This document shows positions 1 through 14,800 of a stretch of 64,000 nucleotides of DNA, in pieces; positions within the stretch are counted from its first letter, which is position 1, and each line of letters begins with the position of its first letter. The notes beneath the pieces were generated by a model. The model was not told where the DNA came from. It did not search any database and saw only the letters and a program-made list of their open reading frames with translations. Source of the stretch: Maylandia zebra. Its lineage: Eukaryota; Chordata; Actinopteri; Cichliformes; Cichlidae. The position numbers and the translations under genes are program-made. The stretch covers positions 34,642,294-34,706,293 of the forward strand of contig NC_135180.1 of assembly GCF_041146795.1 (NCBI RefSeq), in the 5' to 3' direction.

Positions 1-545
1 CATCTCTAGGGTTATCCCAAGGGATGGTCCAAAAAAGAGGAAATATCCAATGAGAGACAGTTCTCTGGGTGAAAATATCTTGTTGATACCAGACCCGACC
101 AGAGACTGCTTTGAGCTGATAAGAAGGCAACAGTAAAACAGATAACTTCTTCTTAAAAACCACTTTTGCATTACTTTGAACCGTGAACCTTGAAGAATTT
201 GGGCTAGAGCAGCAGAGGACCATATCAGGTGCTACTCTTGTGAGCTAACAGGAAAGTAGTTTCTTGAATATGACAATGAGTCCAATGGTTTCAAATGGCC
301 TCCACAGTCAGGGGATCTCAATCCGATAGATCACCTTTGGTATATGGCGCAATGGGAGATTCCCATCGTGAATGCACAGCTGACAAATCTGCATCAACTG
401 CATGAGGCCATCATGCCACGATCAATCTTTGAGGAATGTTTCCAGTACTTTGTTGAATCTATGCCATGAAGAATTAAAACAGCTCTGAAGGCAAAAGAGT
501 GTCCAACCTAATACTGACAAGGTGTATCTAATAAAGTATCTGCTG
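1..545 (+). mobile_element. Decayed Tc1/mariner transposon remnant
   Basis: Read on the plus strand, this stretch keeps broken pieces of a Tc1-type transposase. Around 266-350 the frame gives an EYDNE-like segment followed by KWPPQS and DLNPI-HLW, the region around the last catalytic acidic residue of the DDE domain. The end (about 510-545) reads like a Tc1 terminal region, with a TATCTAATAAAGT motif. Frameshifts and substitutions rule out a working protein. It lies in a galnt17 intron and may begin left of the window. Confidence 0.75.
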
Positions 546-1808
546 AGTGTGTCCAACCCACGAGCCTTCTGCTGTGAACATAATGAAGACATGGATATCC
601 AAGCTATCTGAACCCACGTCAAAGTGATGTGAGCGTAACAGAAACTTCAAACTGACAGGTCACCAAACAATTGCACAGATGCAACCTATTTCACTCCTGA
701 CAAACATTCCTACTGGATAAAAAGTAGGTCCGTCAGTCTTTCTTCACACTGGGAACAATATGAAACATGTTCCATCCACAGATAAGGAGCACTACAAACA
801 GAAAATGGGCACATAGGTTTTAAAGATAACCTATGTGTTTCTGTTACCCAAGGACACAGCTGCTAACCAACAGAGGGTATGCCAAAAAAAAACATTTTAC
901 TGCTCTCTGCCACACTCTAAGATAAATAAGCAGTACTATGATTTCATGTAAAAGATGTTGGACAACAACCATGCAAAATTGCCCCATAGAGGTGCTGATA
1001 TCTACCGCTTAACATTCATTATCCCAAGAATCCTGTTAAAACCCAAACAGTCATTGATTCAAGTGCTTGTTATGAAAGAGTTTCTCTGAATGAGGGCCTT
1101 CTCCCTGGACACATCCAAACAATCCTCTTGTAAGGGTTGTAGTGAAATGTAGAAATGTTGTTGTCGCAGGGCGAGTGTGTCCCACTGCTTTGTAGTAAAA
1201 GAGGAACAGAAAGAAATGTGGTTCTTGAGATGTGACATTGTGGGCTAGATTCATGTCTTTGCTAATACTTCATCTCCAGCAGTTGTAATATATTTATAGG
1301 TGCGTTGAAGCTGAATTTTAGCTGTTTTATTGCATCTGTACACGTTTACTTATCTAGACTTAATTTTGGGGGGAATCTTGATATTTTTGATGACAAGATA
1401 TAAGAACTTTCCATTTCAGATTCAAGTTATGACCAAGTCAACTCAAAGACAAGTTTTTGTCTTTCTAAAAATATTTGATTGTTTAGCTTGCTGGATAAAA
1501 GCCAACACACTCGGGTTGTGAAAATGTTTGACGTTATTTTTTCAGGAAAAATCTAATAACCTTGCAGAAAAACAAAAGACTCTCCAATCTCTCAAAATGT
1601 ACAGAAACAAACTCCAACCTTCCTGCTCTACGTGACCTATTTATCTCCATCGCCCTGCTGTGAGCTGCTCACACAGGACTGGTCCTCCAGGACTCTTAAT
1701 GGGGCCTCATTTATCAGTGGTGCCACGCTACGGTGCCCACTGCTCCACTTAAAACCTACAGGGGTAAAGAGGGAGCAGGAACAAGAGGAAACTGGGTGAC
1801 ACACAAAC
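546..1808. other. galnt17 intron 6 sequence, no gene seen
   Basis: AT-rich sequence downstream (on the minus strand) of galnt17 exon 6. I looked for the next galnt17 exon, which should encode the conserved VW-CGG and PCSRVAH region, and did not find it, so exon 7 lies beyond the left edge. The short open frames here show no family resemblance. Confidence 0.6.
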
Positions 1809-4800
1809 CCTGATGCCTAGTTCGATGTTCTCCCCTCCGTAGACGTCCATGCCTGAGTCGAGTAGACCGAGTTCTCCAAAGTAGTCCCGATTGGCCACAA
1901 AGGAGCATCCAATCATGGCAGGCGTCCTGCAGCCAGGAAAACACACTATCATGTGACACTGAGCGTTTGCAAACACCAGAATGTGTTTTTTTGTGGCTTT
2001 ATCTGATGTTTATTTTGGAGTACTTTTCTACAACCCAAATCTCCACTATGCAAAGTTTCACACTTTATATTTCAGCCTATCTAAACATTTTTGTGCATAC
2101 TCATGCGATTTATTCTTATTTTTAATTAAAGAATGGAAGGAAATCCAATTTAACACAAATATATGGGTGATAATCAGATAATTAAAATCCTATTTTCACT
2201 CTCCACTCTCTAATTTAGGCTGTAATTTTTTTATTGCTTTAATGAAGTCTGGTTTCCCATCAGGAGCTTTTTTTCTTGTTTTCCCCTAATCTTCCCCAAA
2301 ACTAAAAAAAGAACTTGGTGGCAGTTTTATTGAAAATCTTAAAGAAGTGGAAAAAAATACATCTCAGAAGTGTGAGATCTGTGTTCACGTTTAAATGGGA
2401 GAAGCTGGCGTACCTTATTGGTGCAGACATGTCTCCCTCCTCCCACCACTCTTTGGGTGGATTAATGTACATGCACCACAGTTCCCAGTTGTAGCCATGG
2501 CCAGAGTTCTCATAGCGCTCCACCTCGAAGGTATCGTGCTTGATGTTGTCGATTGACGGCAAGATAATCCTCTTGTGGTTTTCTTTTATTCTAGCTAGAA
2601 CTGGTTCTGCCCTGAAAAAAGTGCAAACACACACACACTCACACATTTAGTTGACTTTACTTTGTGCAGAAACAAATTTTATAACATCTTTTAAGAGCAC
2701 CACTTTTTTCATCCACTTCAGTCAAATAGAAAGTTCCTTGTGTCGTCCCAGTTTTATCACTAATTCTGTTTGATTCAGCCGAGTTGAGCTCTGCAGGGGG
2801 CAGTGAGAGAACTGCACGGTATACCTTAAGTTATGCACTGAGCTCGAAAATGAGATCCACAAAAAGACATCAACAGGATGTGGCAGTTGTCTTAGCGGGG
2901 TTAATAAGATCCCTCATTGCATGCTAATTTCTTGACAGTATTTAGCCTTTGATTCAGTTCACCACCAAGCGCTCAGCTTTTTTGAATCAGTACAAAACCT
3001 TCATTTTTTATGGTTACTAAAAATTTACTTTTACGACAAGTTCTCCAAGAGGGGTCCTGTTTTGGTGTGTGTTTTATGTGTGCTTGTGATGTTTTTTTTA
3101 AATAAAATCCGTTCAACCTGATCCCACAGCCTCAAGTGTCTCATTTTAAAACTTCTCAGGCGTGAAATAGCTTGGCTCTTCCTTTTATGCAGCTTCAGCT
3201 ATCCTTTGTCTTTTCTTTCCATGGTTTCTTTGCACTTTGTAGCACTCTTTTAACACTGATACCCAAAGCTCTATTATTGTCATTGTTGTTATCATGAATA
3301 AGTTATTCCAATGTTCATACATTTGGCAAAGATATGTTTTTTTCCAGATTTAATTTTGAGTACATGTCATTTTTGTTTTTGAATGCTTTGTTTCACTTTA
3401 ATTTACACTAAAATAAGCCTTTTTCCAAATACCAAAAATTCACTCCTGACTGTTAATAACACTGTGCTTCCCGCTAGATGATAGGACCCACTCACCATGA
3501 TGGGGTGAACTCCACATGGGCATCAAAAAATCCTGTCACCTCAGCAGTGGCTACCTTCCAACCCTCGATCCTGGCCCTGATCAATCCCTCTCTCTTTTGG
3601 TTCCTTACAATCTTCACCAGGCCGGGATAGCGTTTGTTCACATACTCCTCCAGTGGACCTTTCAGTTGCTCTACAGTTCAGAAAATGAAGATAACACATC
3701 AAACAAAACAAGTCAGAAATGCTTATAAAGACTGATCTTTAGTTGATCTTTGAATCTGCAGTTTAGCTTATAATCTGCACATGTATCCTTGAACAGTCTG
3801 CCAGCTGGAGTTTTCCAGTATTTGATCTGATGTCAGGACTAATAAAGCCTGAAAAGAATATATCACCATTGCAGCTAAGTTGGCGAGTTTAAGAAGAATC
3901 TCTACATGCTAAAGAAAGTGCTTGTATTTTTTTCTTAGCTTCTCTAACATCAGATCCATTGCAGCCCTCTTTACTGAAGAAAGGAGGAAAAAAGAAAAAT
4001 GCTGTTCCAGAGTCCCCTCTGGCAGCAACAATCAAAGCCTGACACATTATGCCTAGCTTGCATAATTATTTTCATGCAATCATAATAATTGGAATTCATG
4101 TCGATAAATATGAAAGGACAGCAGAGTGAGCTTAAGCAACCATTCCCAGTATGACAACTCTTTTGTCTCACTTCTCTCACTGGCAGCCTGCACTCCTTTA
4201 TAAACCTCACATCAAGCCTTAGTATTGGTTGTGTGAAACAACATGATAAGAACACAAAGGGCAACCCACTAAGCACTAAGCAGTGTTTTTTATTTTTATT
4301 TTAGGCTGTCCAGAGACAAAGAACTAAAAAATATTTAATATACCTATGAAAATATACCTACTGTATATATATAATCAAAGCATTTCTTTAGCAAAGTGCA
4401 CATACTAGCCCTTTTTAAGTTCGTTGACATAAGTGCACTCAAACAGGCCCAATGAGATTGAGGGTTATACCCCAATTATTTGTGTTAGGTTTGTAAGCTT
4501 TTCCAAATGAATACACAAAATCAGCAAAACCACCATAAAGAAAGCTTATTTAAATAAAGCTGATATTGGGAGAACAAATCAGAATCAGAATCAGAATACT
4601 TTATTGATCCCTTTATTGAAGCCCAAGGGGTGGAAAATGAGTAAAAAACCTGTGAAGCAGAGAATAACATGAGGGACTGTTGCAGAGCGCATGAGTGAAA
4701 CAAGCTCACAGATGAGCTGACAAAGATTGGCAGAAATCACTTTAGAGCAGCCGGGTAATAAGGAACAGGTGAACATAGAGTGGAGCAGATAATTACGAGC

Positions 4801-5757
4801 AAAAACCCAAACAAATACTTTCAGACAATCCTAAAGCTCTTATGTAGTTGCATAGAGTCATGTGTGAACATTTTGTCTTTACATTTTGCTTCCAAGGAAC
4901 CGAACTGTCTTTTAATTCTGTAATTTATTTCACGTTCTTCAGGCTTTCTGAAGGTTCTTCAAATTTTTCTTTGGACATCATTTTATTATAATTTTCAGTG
5001 CAGTCCTTTATTTGTTTGTTCCTATGAATCATTCACACATAATAAAGGCACCTAACTCAAGGGACAAATTCGTTACTGGCACATTACCAGCAGCTTGTCA
5101 CAAATACACAATTTGTTTCCTGCACAAAAAATGACAACGATAACACACCAGCAAGGTGATTAGCAAAGAGCTATTAGCCAAAAACTTGACATATGTCAAG
5201 AAACTAAACAAGTAGAGGACAAAAGAACTGGCAGCTTAAATAAAAACATCTACAGCAGACGAACAGAATTTGAAAGTTGTGTCCTTAAGAAATAACAAAA
5301 AACTGACACACAACCTGAGAGATGCATCTGGCATCTTATGTTTGCAAGTTTCAGTAAACTGCTACATCTATTTCCCATTTTCCTAGCAAAATACAAAGAC
5401 ATGACGGCTTATTAGCTCATCCTATCCTAAATAACCACTAATGTATGCCAACTATTGTCAGCTTTTGCTACACTATCAAAAGCTGAAAACAAACATAAAA
5501 AACATACAAATTCATCACCACAACAACACAGTTTATAAATAAAGAAATAAAGAAGCACACATACAAATAGAGAGATGACATAAAAGTTCTCACTCAGCTC
5601 CCTGCGGTGCTGTTTTAAGCTCCAACTCACTCTAAACAACACCAACGGGGGTCTACGGCTTCCTGAGCATCAACGACCGCGCCACCTTTGATCTCTCAAT
5701 CAACTCATCAGCCTTTTCCCTCCGGACCAAAACACTCACAGCCCTTCTTCCTCTGTA

Positions 5758-5813
<56 letters not shown>

Positions 5814-8800
5814 CAACATTCCTTCAGAGAAAAACACATTTCTCGTGCTCTGTCTTCCATTTCTTTCTCTCTGTTCTCGTACTTCTTTTTTATCACACAT
5901 ACTCTTCATCACAAACTCATTTCACATGCGTGTTTTTTTTCACATACAAACATATATGGCAAGAGCATGGCGGTGGGTGTCTTTCAGGCAGTAAGAGGGG
6001 TAAGCACTATTTGTTAGCTCGCCTCGCCCTGTGCGCCACTGCAATGTCTTCCTCTTTGTGATGGATAGCTGGCTGTCAGCCAACCAGCAGTGTCAAGTGA
6101 GAGAACGCCTCAGCTGTCTCAGTCCTTTCACTCTCCCACTGTGTAGCTCCGTGTTTCTTATACTAAGTCCCATTGTTTTATAAGAATGATTAAAATACAT
6201 CTGTAAGCTGCACTGTCACACATGCTTCTTGATAATGTATAACTTGCTGCATTACCAGATGCCAAAAAGAAATTAACACTCAGACAGCACATTCATGGCT
6301 AAGACTAGTTTTTGCGATCCACATCAACACATCCACTTCCATTAAATAAAGCGATCCACATCCACAGCAAAATTTCTTCCTATTCTTTCTTTATCCGCGA
6401 TGCACCACTCCACCGGGTTTTATAAAATCTCAGCAGGTAGTTATTGTGTATTCTTGCTACAGACAAACAGCACTGACAACAATCATCTGCCAAGGTGATT
6501 CTTGGAGTATAAATTACACCAAAAAATACACAAAGAAGTCCAAAAATGTGATAAACATGAATCACGAATGAAACTAGTTCAGAACCAAAGACCCATGTCC
6601 AATTTTCTATTTCCTGCTTGGGCAACATTTTGTAAAAACTTCAGCACACAGCACTTTTAGAAAATGATGTACCCTTTGTATAAGAATGAAATCATGTATT
6701 TGCGACACTAAAAGCCAATTGGCTTGGGGAGTGAAACTGAAAAGGTAGGGAAGTCAGAAAGTGTTGGGTGTGAGACTAAGGCGTTGTTGGCTTTGATCTT
6801 TTCATGGATTTGTTGACAGTACATGAATTAGACATTGGCAGCCTTATCCCCTAAAGCCTCGACTATCTCATCTCTTTCTTCCTGTTTCCTTGTTATTTTT
6901 CTTTGCTTTCTGTTGCTTTCCGTTCTGTTAGATTGCTTCTTCTCCCTCTTCTAGATATTCATTGCCTGCGCTCTCTCCCCTCCTCTCTGTCCGACCTCAT
7001 TTATCTTAGAGCCTCCCTGTCTCTCATCCTTTCCCTTTCTTGATGCCACTTTCTCTAATAGCCTGGTTTGCTCTCTGAGCCTCTCCTTCTCATCTCCCTT
7101 TTTCTCTGTTCTTCATTGCCCCTCCTTTCACTTTGCCTGTTTTCAAACCCTTCAGCTCTCTTCATTCTTTGACCTTTTCTGTCTTCTACGTCATCCCCTC
7201 TTCTCTTATTTTTCTCCACCAACACCTCTTTATCTCTGCTGTGCCTCCCCTCTCCTTTTCACTTTTCCCGATTTATCTCCTCGCCCTCCTCTCATCCCTT
7301 GCCGTCTCTTCATCTTCTCACCCTGCCCGGTAAATATGACAGAGACATCTCTCCTGTGACATCCAATTGTGTGTTCTGCCTCTATCTGCCTGTCTGCCTC
7401 CACAAACACTTGACACCATCAGTCACCTCAGAAAATGCCTCTTTTCAAAAGCAATGACCACAGCTTTTGTCAAGGAGACACTCGTCCCCATGACATGCAA
7501 ACACAGCCCCATCAGAAGTCTGATGCCTTTCATCCTTTAGAAACAATGTTTCAATATATCTGCATGTTTAAGTGTAACAGACATGAAAAAAGTATGAACA
7601 CATGCTTTGTGTTACATTTATAGTGTGTTTGTGTCTCATTGTGATCTGCCCCAAATGATCAGTTAATGTACATGTCTGCATAGTTATGGTTGTTCCCACC
7701 CTCAATCCTAGCCCAGGTTCAACAGTAGCCATGTCTACTAAAACATAATTACTGGGAACAAAAATGTGCTTTGGTGTGTTGCTATATTTAGTTTATTAAA
7801 GTCCTTTTATGTCTTGCTTTCAGCTCCTTTATCACAGTGAAGCTGGGTCAGATTAGGACACAAATTTGTCATGCCAAAGTCAAAGAGGGTAGCTCTATAG
7901 GAGACTGTGTATGCAATAATCTTCAAACAATACTGGTTTTAGAGGGCTGTAATGCTTTGCCCTAGTTTCCAATGATTGTTTTGACATTTGTAAAACAAGT
8001 CTTTTGCCTGGTTGTAACTTCAATCTACAAAACTCGCTTACACAAACTCAGAAGCATTTAAAAAAGTAAAAATAAAGAAAATACTACACATATATCTAAA
8101 AACTGGAATCCTTGATGCTGACAGATTGAAATCATTTCTTTGTAACATTGACAAGAATATTTGTTTTCATATGCCGATGCCTGTATGAGAAAAAGTATTC
8201 AAATATTCTCTTTTTCACTCACTAGTTTCAGTTTTATAATATAAAACTTAATTATATAATTATATTCACGTTACATGATACTTATTGTATAAGATAATTA
8301 TTTCTGGGATGCTGAATGACAATTTGATGTGTATTTTGTTGCTTTCAGTAGAAATCCTGCTGATGACTCAGTGGATTTTAGATGGAAATTCTGTGTTTCA
8401 CTCACTATAAACCATCTTCTAATCAGAGGGCGAAAAAGCCACTCTTCTTATTTGGTATTAGCTGAAGAAAATATTTAATCTATACTGACCGTCATCGCTG
8501 TTGTCGTCCACCAGGATGACCTCCTTGAGCAAGTGCGCCGGTGTGTGATTGACAGCTGAGTGGACTGAGCGCAGGATCACCGACAGAGCCTCGTTGACGA
8601 AGATGAAGATGAGGGAGATTTGGGGAAGGTCTCTTGAGTAGCTGACCTTTCTACATCTGTAGAAAGACACGACACAACACCTGTAAACTACTTGCATTAA
8701 GTAATACGAGGTGCCAGTGGAGCACTAGAGTGATGGTTTGGGAAAATTAGTCTACAAAGTTATACAATTAAAAAGACAATCATGATTTTGTATTGATGAG

Positions 8801-11800
8801 CCCATTTACCATGATTTCTAACATTTCTGATCAATTGAATGTTATATTAAATAACAAGGAATATGCCTTTCTTTTTAAAAAATGAGGACATTTCTCAGTG
8901 AACCTTAATTTTTGAGTGCTCGCATATTTAATTTTGAATTTGTAAAAAAGACCAAACTACCTCCATAGAGCTGCTGACGTCTTGTTCAATGGGGCTGAAA
9001 GGCAGAGCAAGTGCCGCTTCCTGTTCAACTATAATCGCAAGGATTTTTTTTCCACATTGGCCTTTTAACTGCATGTGCTGCTTCAGATAGAAACCCTATT
9101 TTTAAGTTGTTTTGTTTAAACAACTCTAATGAAGCGGAAAGCGGCAGGGTGAGGCTTTGGCTCTAAGTTTAGCACATGTGGGAAAGGAAGGGGCTTCTTT
9201 TATTGTCTCCTTTTCACATCTTTTTTTCTTTTATCGATTATCTTATTTCCTCTGTGAAATAATAGCTAATTAGAAGTTATTCTATAACAAATCCAGTGTT
9301 TTCAATTCACGAGGTTGGAGAACACTTTTTTAGGGTTTTTGGCAGGAAACCATTAGAAAACAGAAGGCAACATTAACAAGATTAACCACGAAGAACTGGG
9401 ACATTTGTCACTTTTTTTCTCCTTCTGATACAATATTGCAAAAGTCTTGAGGCATCCTCATTTCTTTATATTCTGCTGGGAAAATGGGAAATAGGCAGAG
9501 CAATTCACTGAAACGTGCAAACATAAATGGAAATACAGTACATAAGGCAAAAATGTACTTGAAAGTCAATATTTGGTATGGCCACCTTTACTATCGAACA
9601 TAGCCTGAACTCTCTCTTTCCTGAACACACTGCTTTAATAAATGTTGAGGTCTGGGCTCTGGGGAGGCCAATCCATGACTGATCTAGGTATACGTTTACT
9701 GCATTCACCGTGTGTTTGGGATCATTGTCGTAATTAATAAAAATATGCCTTTTCCAACTAGATGTTTTTCAGCTGGGACTGCATGATTGATGAAAATCTT
9801 AATATGTGGTTCATATTTCCATCAGCTTTCTCAAGATTCCCAACACCACTGGCAGAGCCTTCATCGTGTTTTACAGACGGATGTAAACACCCTCTGTTGG
9901 AGTCATATCAACAATTATTTGAACCAAAAATGTCAAATATGAATTCATAATGCTGTAAGACCTGTTGCCACTGATATAGTCCAGTTCTCGTGTAATTTAC
10001 CATACCTCAGCCTTTTCTCCCTGTTTCTCTTCACTAAAAATGGCTTCCTGACAGCCTTCCACTGAGACCATTTCTGATGAGGCTTCAGCAAACAGCAGAT
10101 GGATCCATTAAAGGGCCAGTGCATCTCTCAGGTACTTCAGGTCTTTGCTTTTCTTTATCTTTTTCTACATCTTAAGGACATGATTTTCAGATACAGTTCA
10201 TCTGCTGTACAGAGTTATTTAGTCCTGCTACTTTTCCAGTTTCCTCAATTTTTTTAAGGACTCACAGCACGCCAGATTTTTGGGAACCACCTAGTTGGTT
10301 CAAAATGTTATTTTTACCTATCAGATTTTGTTATCTTTTAGATTCTTAAAGATTCAACTAAACGAAAAGAAAATCTGGCTCCTTGAAAGCAAAATGTTTT
10401 TAAAAATTAGGCACATCTGAATATTTTTTGCACTGTGCCGTATATGTGACAGAGAGGATTCCAGAAGATCCCTTAGGTTCACATGAATAAGGCTTAAAAA
10501 AAAACTACAAACATGATCACAGTCTAGTGGAAATATAAAATGTCCAAAAACATATTTTAAACCCCTATATTACAATCATGGAGGGGATATACTGCATGTA
10601 CATACACTGCAGGTAGGAGATACTACAGCAATTTTGTTAATACAAATTGAGAACAGGAGGAGGCAGTGACGGTGCAATCAGCGTAACCAGTTCCAGCAGT
10701 GTGTAGGAGATAGAAGGGAACAGCATGAATGATTGCAAAAGTGGGAGTGTGAACTTGTCACTTTACAAGTACAGCTTCATTGATTAATCTGAGTATGACT
10801 GTGATTATGGCTGTAGGAGTCAGCTCATCAGCTGATGGCCATCCTAATGGCACTTATCAGACTTAACATCACTACAAACTAATGCTGTCACATCTATGAT
10901 CGGTATTGATGTGCAGTACGAGTCCACTTTTATTTCTACACATGTACCACATTGCTGAAAAGAGAAGCAAGTTTAATAACCCTAGAAAAGCTGAGCAGGT
11001 TGACAGAAGATCATTTAAAATGCTGTTTTTATTTTTTCCTATTTCTGTTTCTCTTGCTCCTCTCATACTTCTCCACAATCTCCTTCAGTCAAACAGAGTA
11101 GACTCCTCTGACCCCAGCTTACATGCTGTCTATGTCTGAAAATGCCGCACCCCAACGTGCTTCACTGGCCACATTGATCGAAGCAACATAAAAGACCTTC
11201 TAGAAGAAAAATGAGGGCACTGGAATTTCATCTAGACCAAGGATCCAGTCTTTCTTGTCATCAGTGATTTTCAAAAAAAGGGTCTGTGACTTGCTTCACT
11301 ATCAGCTAGCTGGAAGCTACAAACCCTTAACTAAGAATTACTGAAGACATAATACACACGGCTGTTTGTATATGACGATAAGACATGAAGACCATACACA
11401 TAGAAACGTGCAGTCATTACATAAATAAAACCATGTGCAAACGTGAGGTAAGCATTTTGTACCCAGGCACTGACTTACACATGCACACACAGCACACTGT
11501 GAATGTGTGCGTGAACGCCTGCTGACCGATGTCAAACCAAGACTTATAGTGCAACTTCATCAGATATGAGCATAAGAGGCTGGGGGAGAGTAATAAAGAC
11601 TAAAAGGGGGGGACGTGAAATATATGGAAAAATGAGCCAAAGGATTCATGTATGCTGTGAAAAGCAGCTGGTACAATAAGAGAACCACCAAAGCACATAC
11701 TCGACCCAAACCTCTGCACCTCTGTGCATATACTGTTACTACCTAATACTATAGGGTTGGGATTTTCCTATGATAAACTAAAAATGCAAAACTATAGCAT

Positions 11801-14800
11801 ATCGAGCACAGATGAGGCTGCCTGGGAGAGCTGCGTTACACCACTGTGCCCCCTTATAATGGCTGTGCTCTACACATGCATGGATATGATTAGACATGAC
11901 TAGTCTGCTGATTGCCACACAGATGTGAATTACTCAGTTACTGTGAAGCATGAATGAAACAGCTGATACCAATCAGCTAATGCAAGGCCAACCTCAGTGC
12001 TCTATGCAAAAGTGTGGGCACTCCTGGGAAAATCACACGTTTATCAATTCACTTATTCAACAAAGAGCAGTTTGACACAGCATATCTCTGATGCACACCT
12101 TTCCATGATGAACAAATTGGATCCTTGGATTCAAACAAATATCTAGACTCAGATTTGTTTCGGTTATTGCCTTAAAAACATCAAGATAAAGTCTCTCATT
12201 TTTATTATTGATATTTGATAGTTTTTGTTATTTTTTTTTTTAAAACATAAAAAAAAAATTACATTTTGAGCTACCTCACAATGGTAAAGAATCCAGAACC
12301 AGGCCGACTCTAGAAGTCAATCCTTTCTACGTTAAGCCAGCCCCTTAAATTAAATTTTAATGCACATTCATGCTTCACTTTTTGAGCTATACTGCTATCA
12401 AACAAACAAACAAAACCAATGAGCAATCATTTATTCAGTTGTTAAATATACGTCACTTTTTATTTTAGGATCTTAGAAATAGGACTGGAGCATGTGCAAA
12501 CATTTGGGCTGGGCTATAAAATAGTGAGAAGTCATTAAGTCGTAAGGCTGGAGGCAGGTCAAAAATTCTCATCTGAAGTTCGCAGCTGATGGCATTTCCA
12601 GAGTTGATAAAATCTATGAGTCGTCGAACCTCAACAGCTCTGGGCTCCTCTTAACAGATGACTAAGGATCAGAAAATGAACCTATCTAATGCCTACAAAG
12701 CAGGGTGGTGCTATAAAAATATCAAAGTGCTTCCAGCTTGCAATTTCACCAGATGAAATAACATAATGAAAAGGGAGTTGAGGGGCACAGTGGAAGTTAA
12801 GACAAGATCTGCGAGAGTAGAGAAACTCTGGTGAAACTGAATATTTTCTGGGGAGAAATGAAAAACAAATCTTACATATGGTCGCAAAAAAGTCAACATC
12901 TTCAGTATGCAAGCACAACATTTGGATAATGCAGGCAATAAGTTTTAAGACTCATTAGCTGAGTATTACTGACGTGTGTGTGGGGGCTATATTTAGAAAA
13001 TAAATAACACTGCATTAACATTAAAAGGTGTGTTATCTGAGACTGAATTTATTCATACATCCACACGTACATCAGTTTTTACTGGAGCAAAATAAAAATT
13101 AGGACTGTTTTCAGGGAGTTCTACATTATCCAAAGCAACTGAGACACTGATTATGGAAAAATTATGCTGCTCATGTATTTTCTTTTTAATGCTGAAACGA
13201 CCCCAAGTGAAACGTCAACCGTGTCCACTGTGTTAGGCTCGAGGAGGCTATCTCAGAAGCAAAGAAAAAAATGTAAAATTTGGATGACTCAACCATCTGA
13301 AGCGCAATTTAAAGTTTCCTCACTTGACTTGTACTCACTTGCTAGGCCGATGGTCTGGTATTGTGCGATCCAGAGAAATTCTGTCACTGAGGTAGGCATT
13401 ATAGCCGTACTTCTCCCTAAGGTATTTAGCGTCACTCTCCTCAGCCGGTGACAGCGTGGCGGGGAGGCCGCCTTTACCCCGACCCCCAAAGCCCTCAATC
13501 AGGCCCAGAGATTTGGACAGACCTAAGCAAGGCAAACAAGAGAAGATTACATGTCAGGATCCTTTAGTGTGCCTGAGTCACTCTCCTCTCAGTAATGCAT
13601 TATACTGCCCACAGCTGATAGCCTGCCTTACCATCACAGCTCCAAACTCACATGAATATACAGTATTTTGTCAGTGGCTGTCAAAACAGGTGAACTTCTG
13701 GGCCGAGTTCATTAGAACCAGAGTTGGCACAGAGTCACAGAGAATATCTTCAATCTATGGACACAATTTACAAATAGGATGTGTGAAATATTCCCAATCC
13801 AAACCCTCCTATCCATTCTGAGGTCAGTAAGCCTTCATTTAATGATGGGGAAGAAAATTAAACTCTAAACATAGGCTAAACTACACAAGTGAAGGATTTA
13901 AAGCTTTCGCTCTGTCTGTAGGGGGGACAGAGAACAAACACATACCACACCATCCTTCACAGTGTTTGAACCTCTGTGTTGGCAAACATCCGGCATCCTG
14001 AAGACACCAGAACCCTGAAAGCTCCTTCTCGGAAGTTAACATTAAACTCTAACCTCCCGGAGTGCAATAAAGACATTGTCTTTTCAGAGATTAATTAAAG
14101 TACAATTCTGGATAACCTTACTACTGTTGCAGGGAAAATCAATTCACTGGATCCTATTGTAAACAGCCCCATGTATCCATTTAAACCCAAACCCGACACA
14201 CTTGTATTTAAAATTAAACGTTTTATTGGAAACTTAATTACCATTGGTGATCTCTGCTGCTCTAAGCTGGAGTATTAAATATGCTTGATAGTTGCTGACT
14301 CTTTCTTCAGTGGTTCAGTAGATGTAGACTTTCTAACAGAGAGCACACTCTCATCATGCATGACCCATAATTACTGAAATAATGTGAGAGGAGTGCCAGA
14401 TCCAGCAGCTGACTGTTAGACAATATTAGGGACAATGCAGGGAGGCTTATTCATTAGTTTCTAACATGTCATGTCAGGGCTCCAGAGGGAGTAAAAAAAA
14501 AGTCAGACAACACTGACTTTTAACTTTTTCAGATTCCTTGAGGGGAAATCAAGTTGACACGTTCTTTCACTTTAAATGTTAACGTGCTCTTTACCGTTTA
14601 GCTGCCTGTACACCACGTCCTCCAGAGAGCTGAGCCTTTTCAGCAGCACCTCATGGCTGACGCTGGGCCCCTGTGCCGTCCCGTTGCCCCGGGCTCTCTT
14701 CCCATCACCCGCGGCCTCTGGACCGGTGGTCTGGATGCTGCGTGCGTTGTTGCACTTGGCCCAGAAAGTAATGAACCCGGCAACCGCGAGCACGTTCAGC

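Larger units (their letters stand above)
3671..8489. other. galnt17 intron 3, repeats but no gene seen
   Basis: A 4.8-kb AT-rich intron. It holds a short LINE tail at 4577-4620, a CA microsatellite at 5759-5810 and a long pyrimidine-rich tract at about 6840-7330. Open frames here are short and do not resemble known proteins. Confidence 0.6.
8657..13338. other. galnt17 intron 2, transposon remnants but no gene seen
   Basis: A 4.7-kb intron dominated by two decayed Tc1/mariner copies (about 9415-10445 and 12000-12950). Otherwise AT-rich without recognisable coding sequence. Confidence 0.6.
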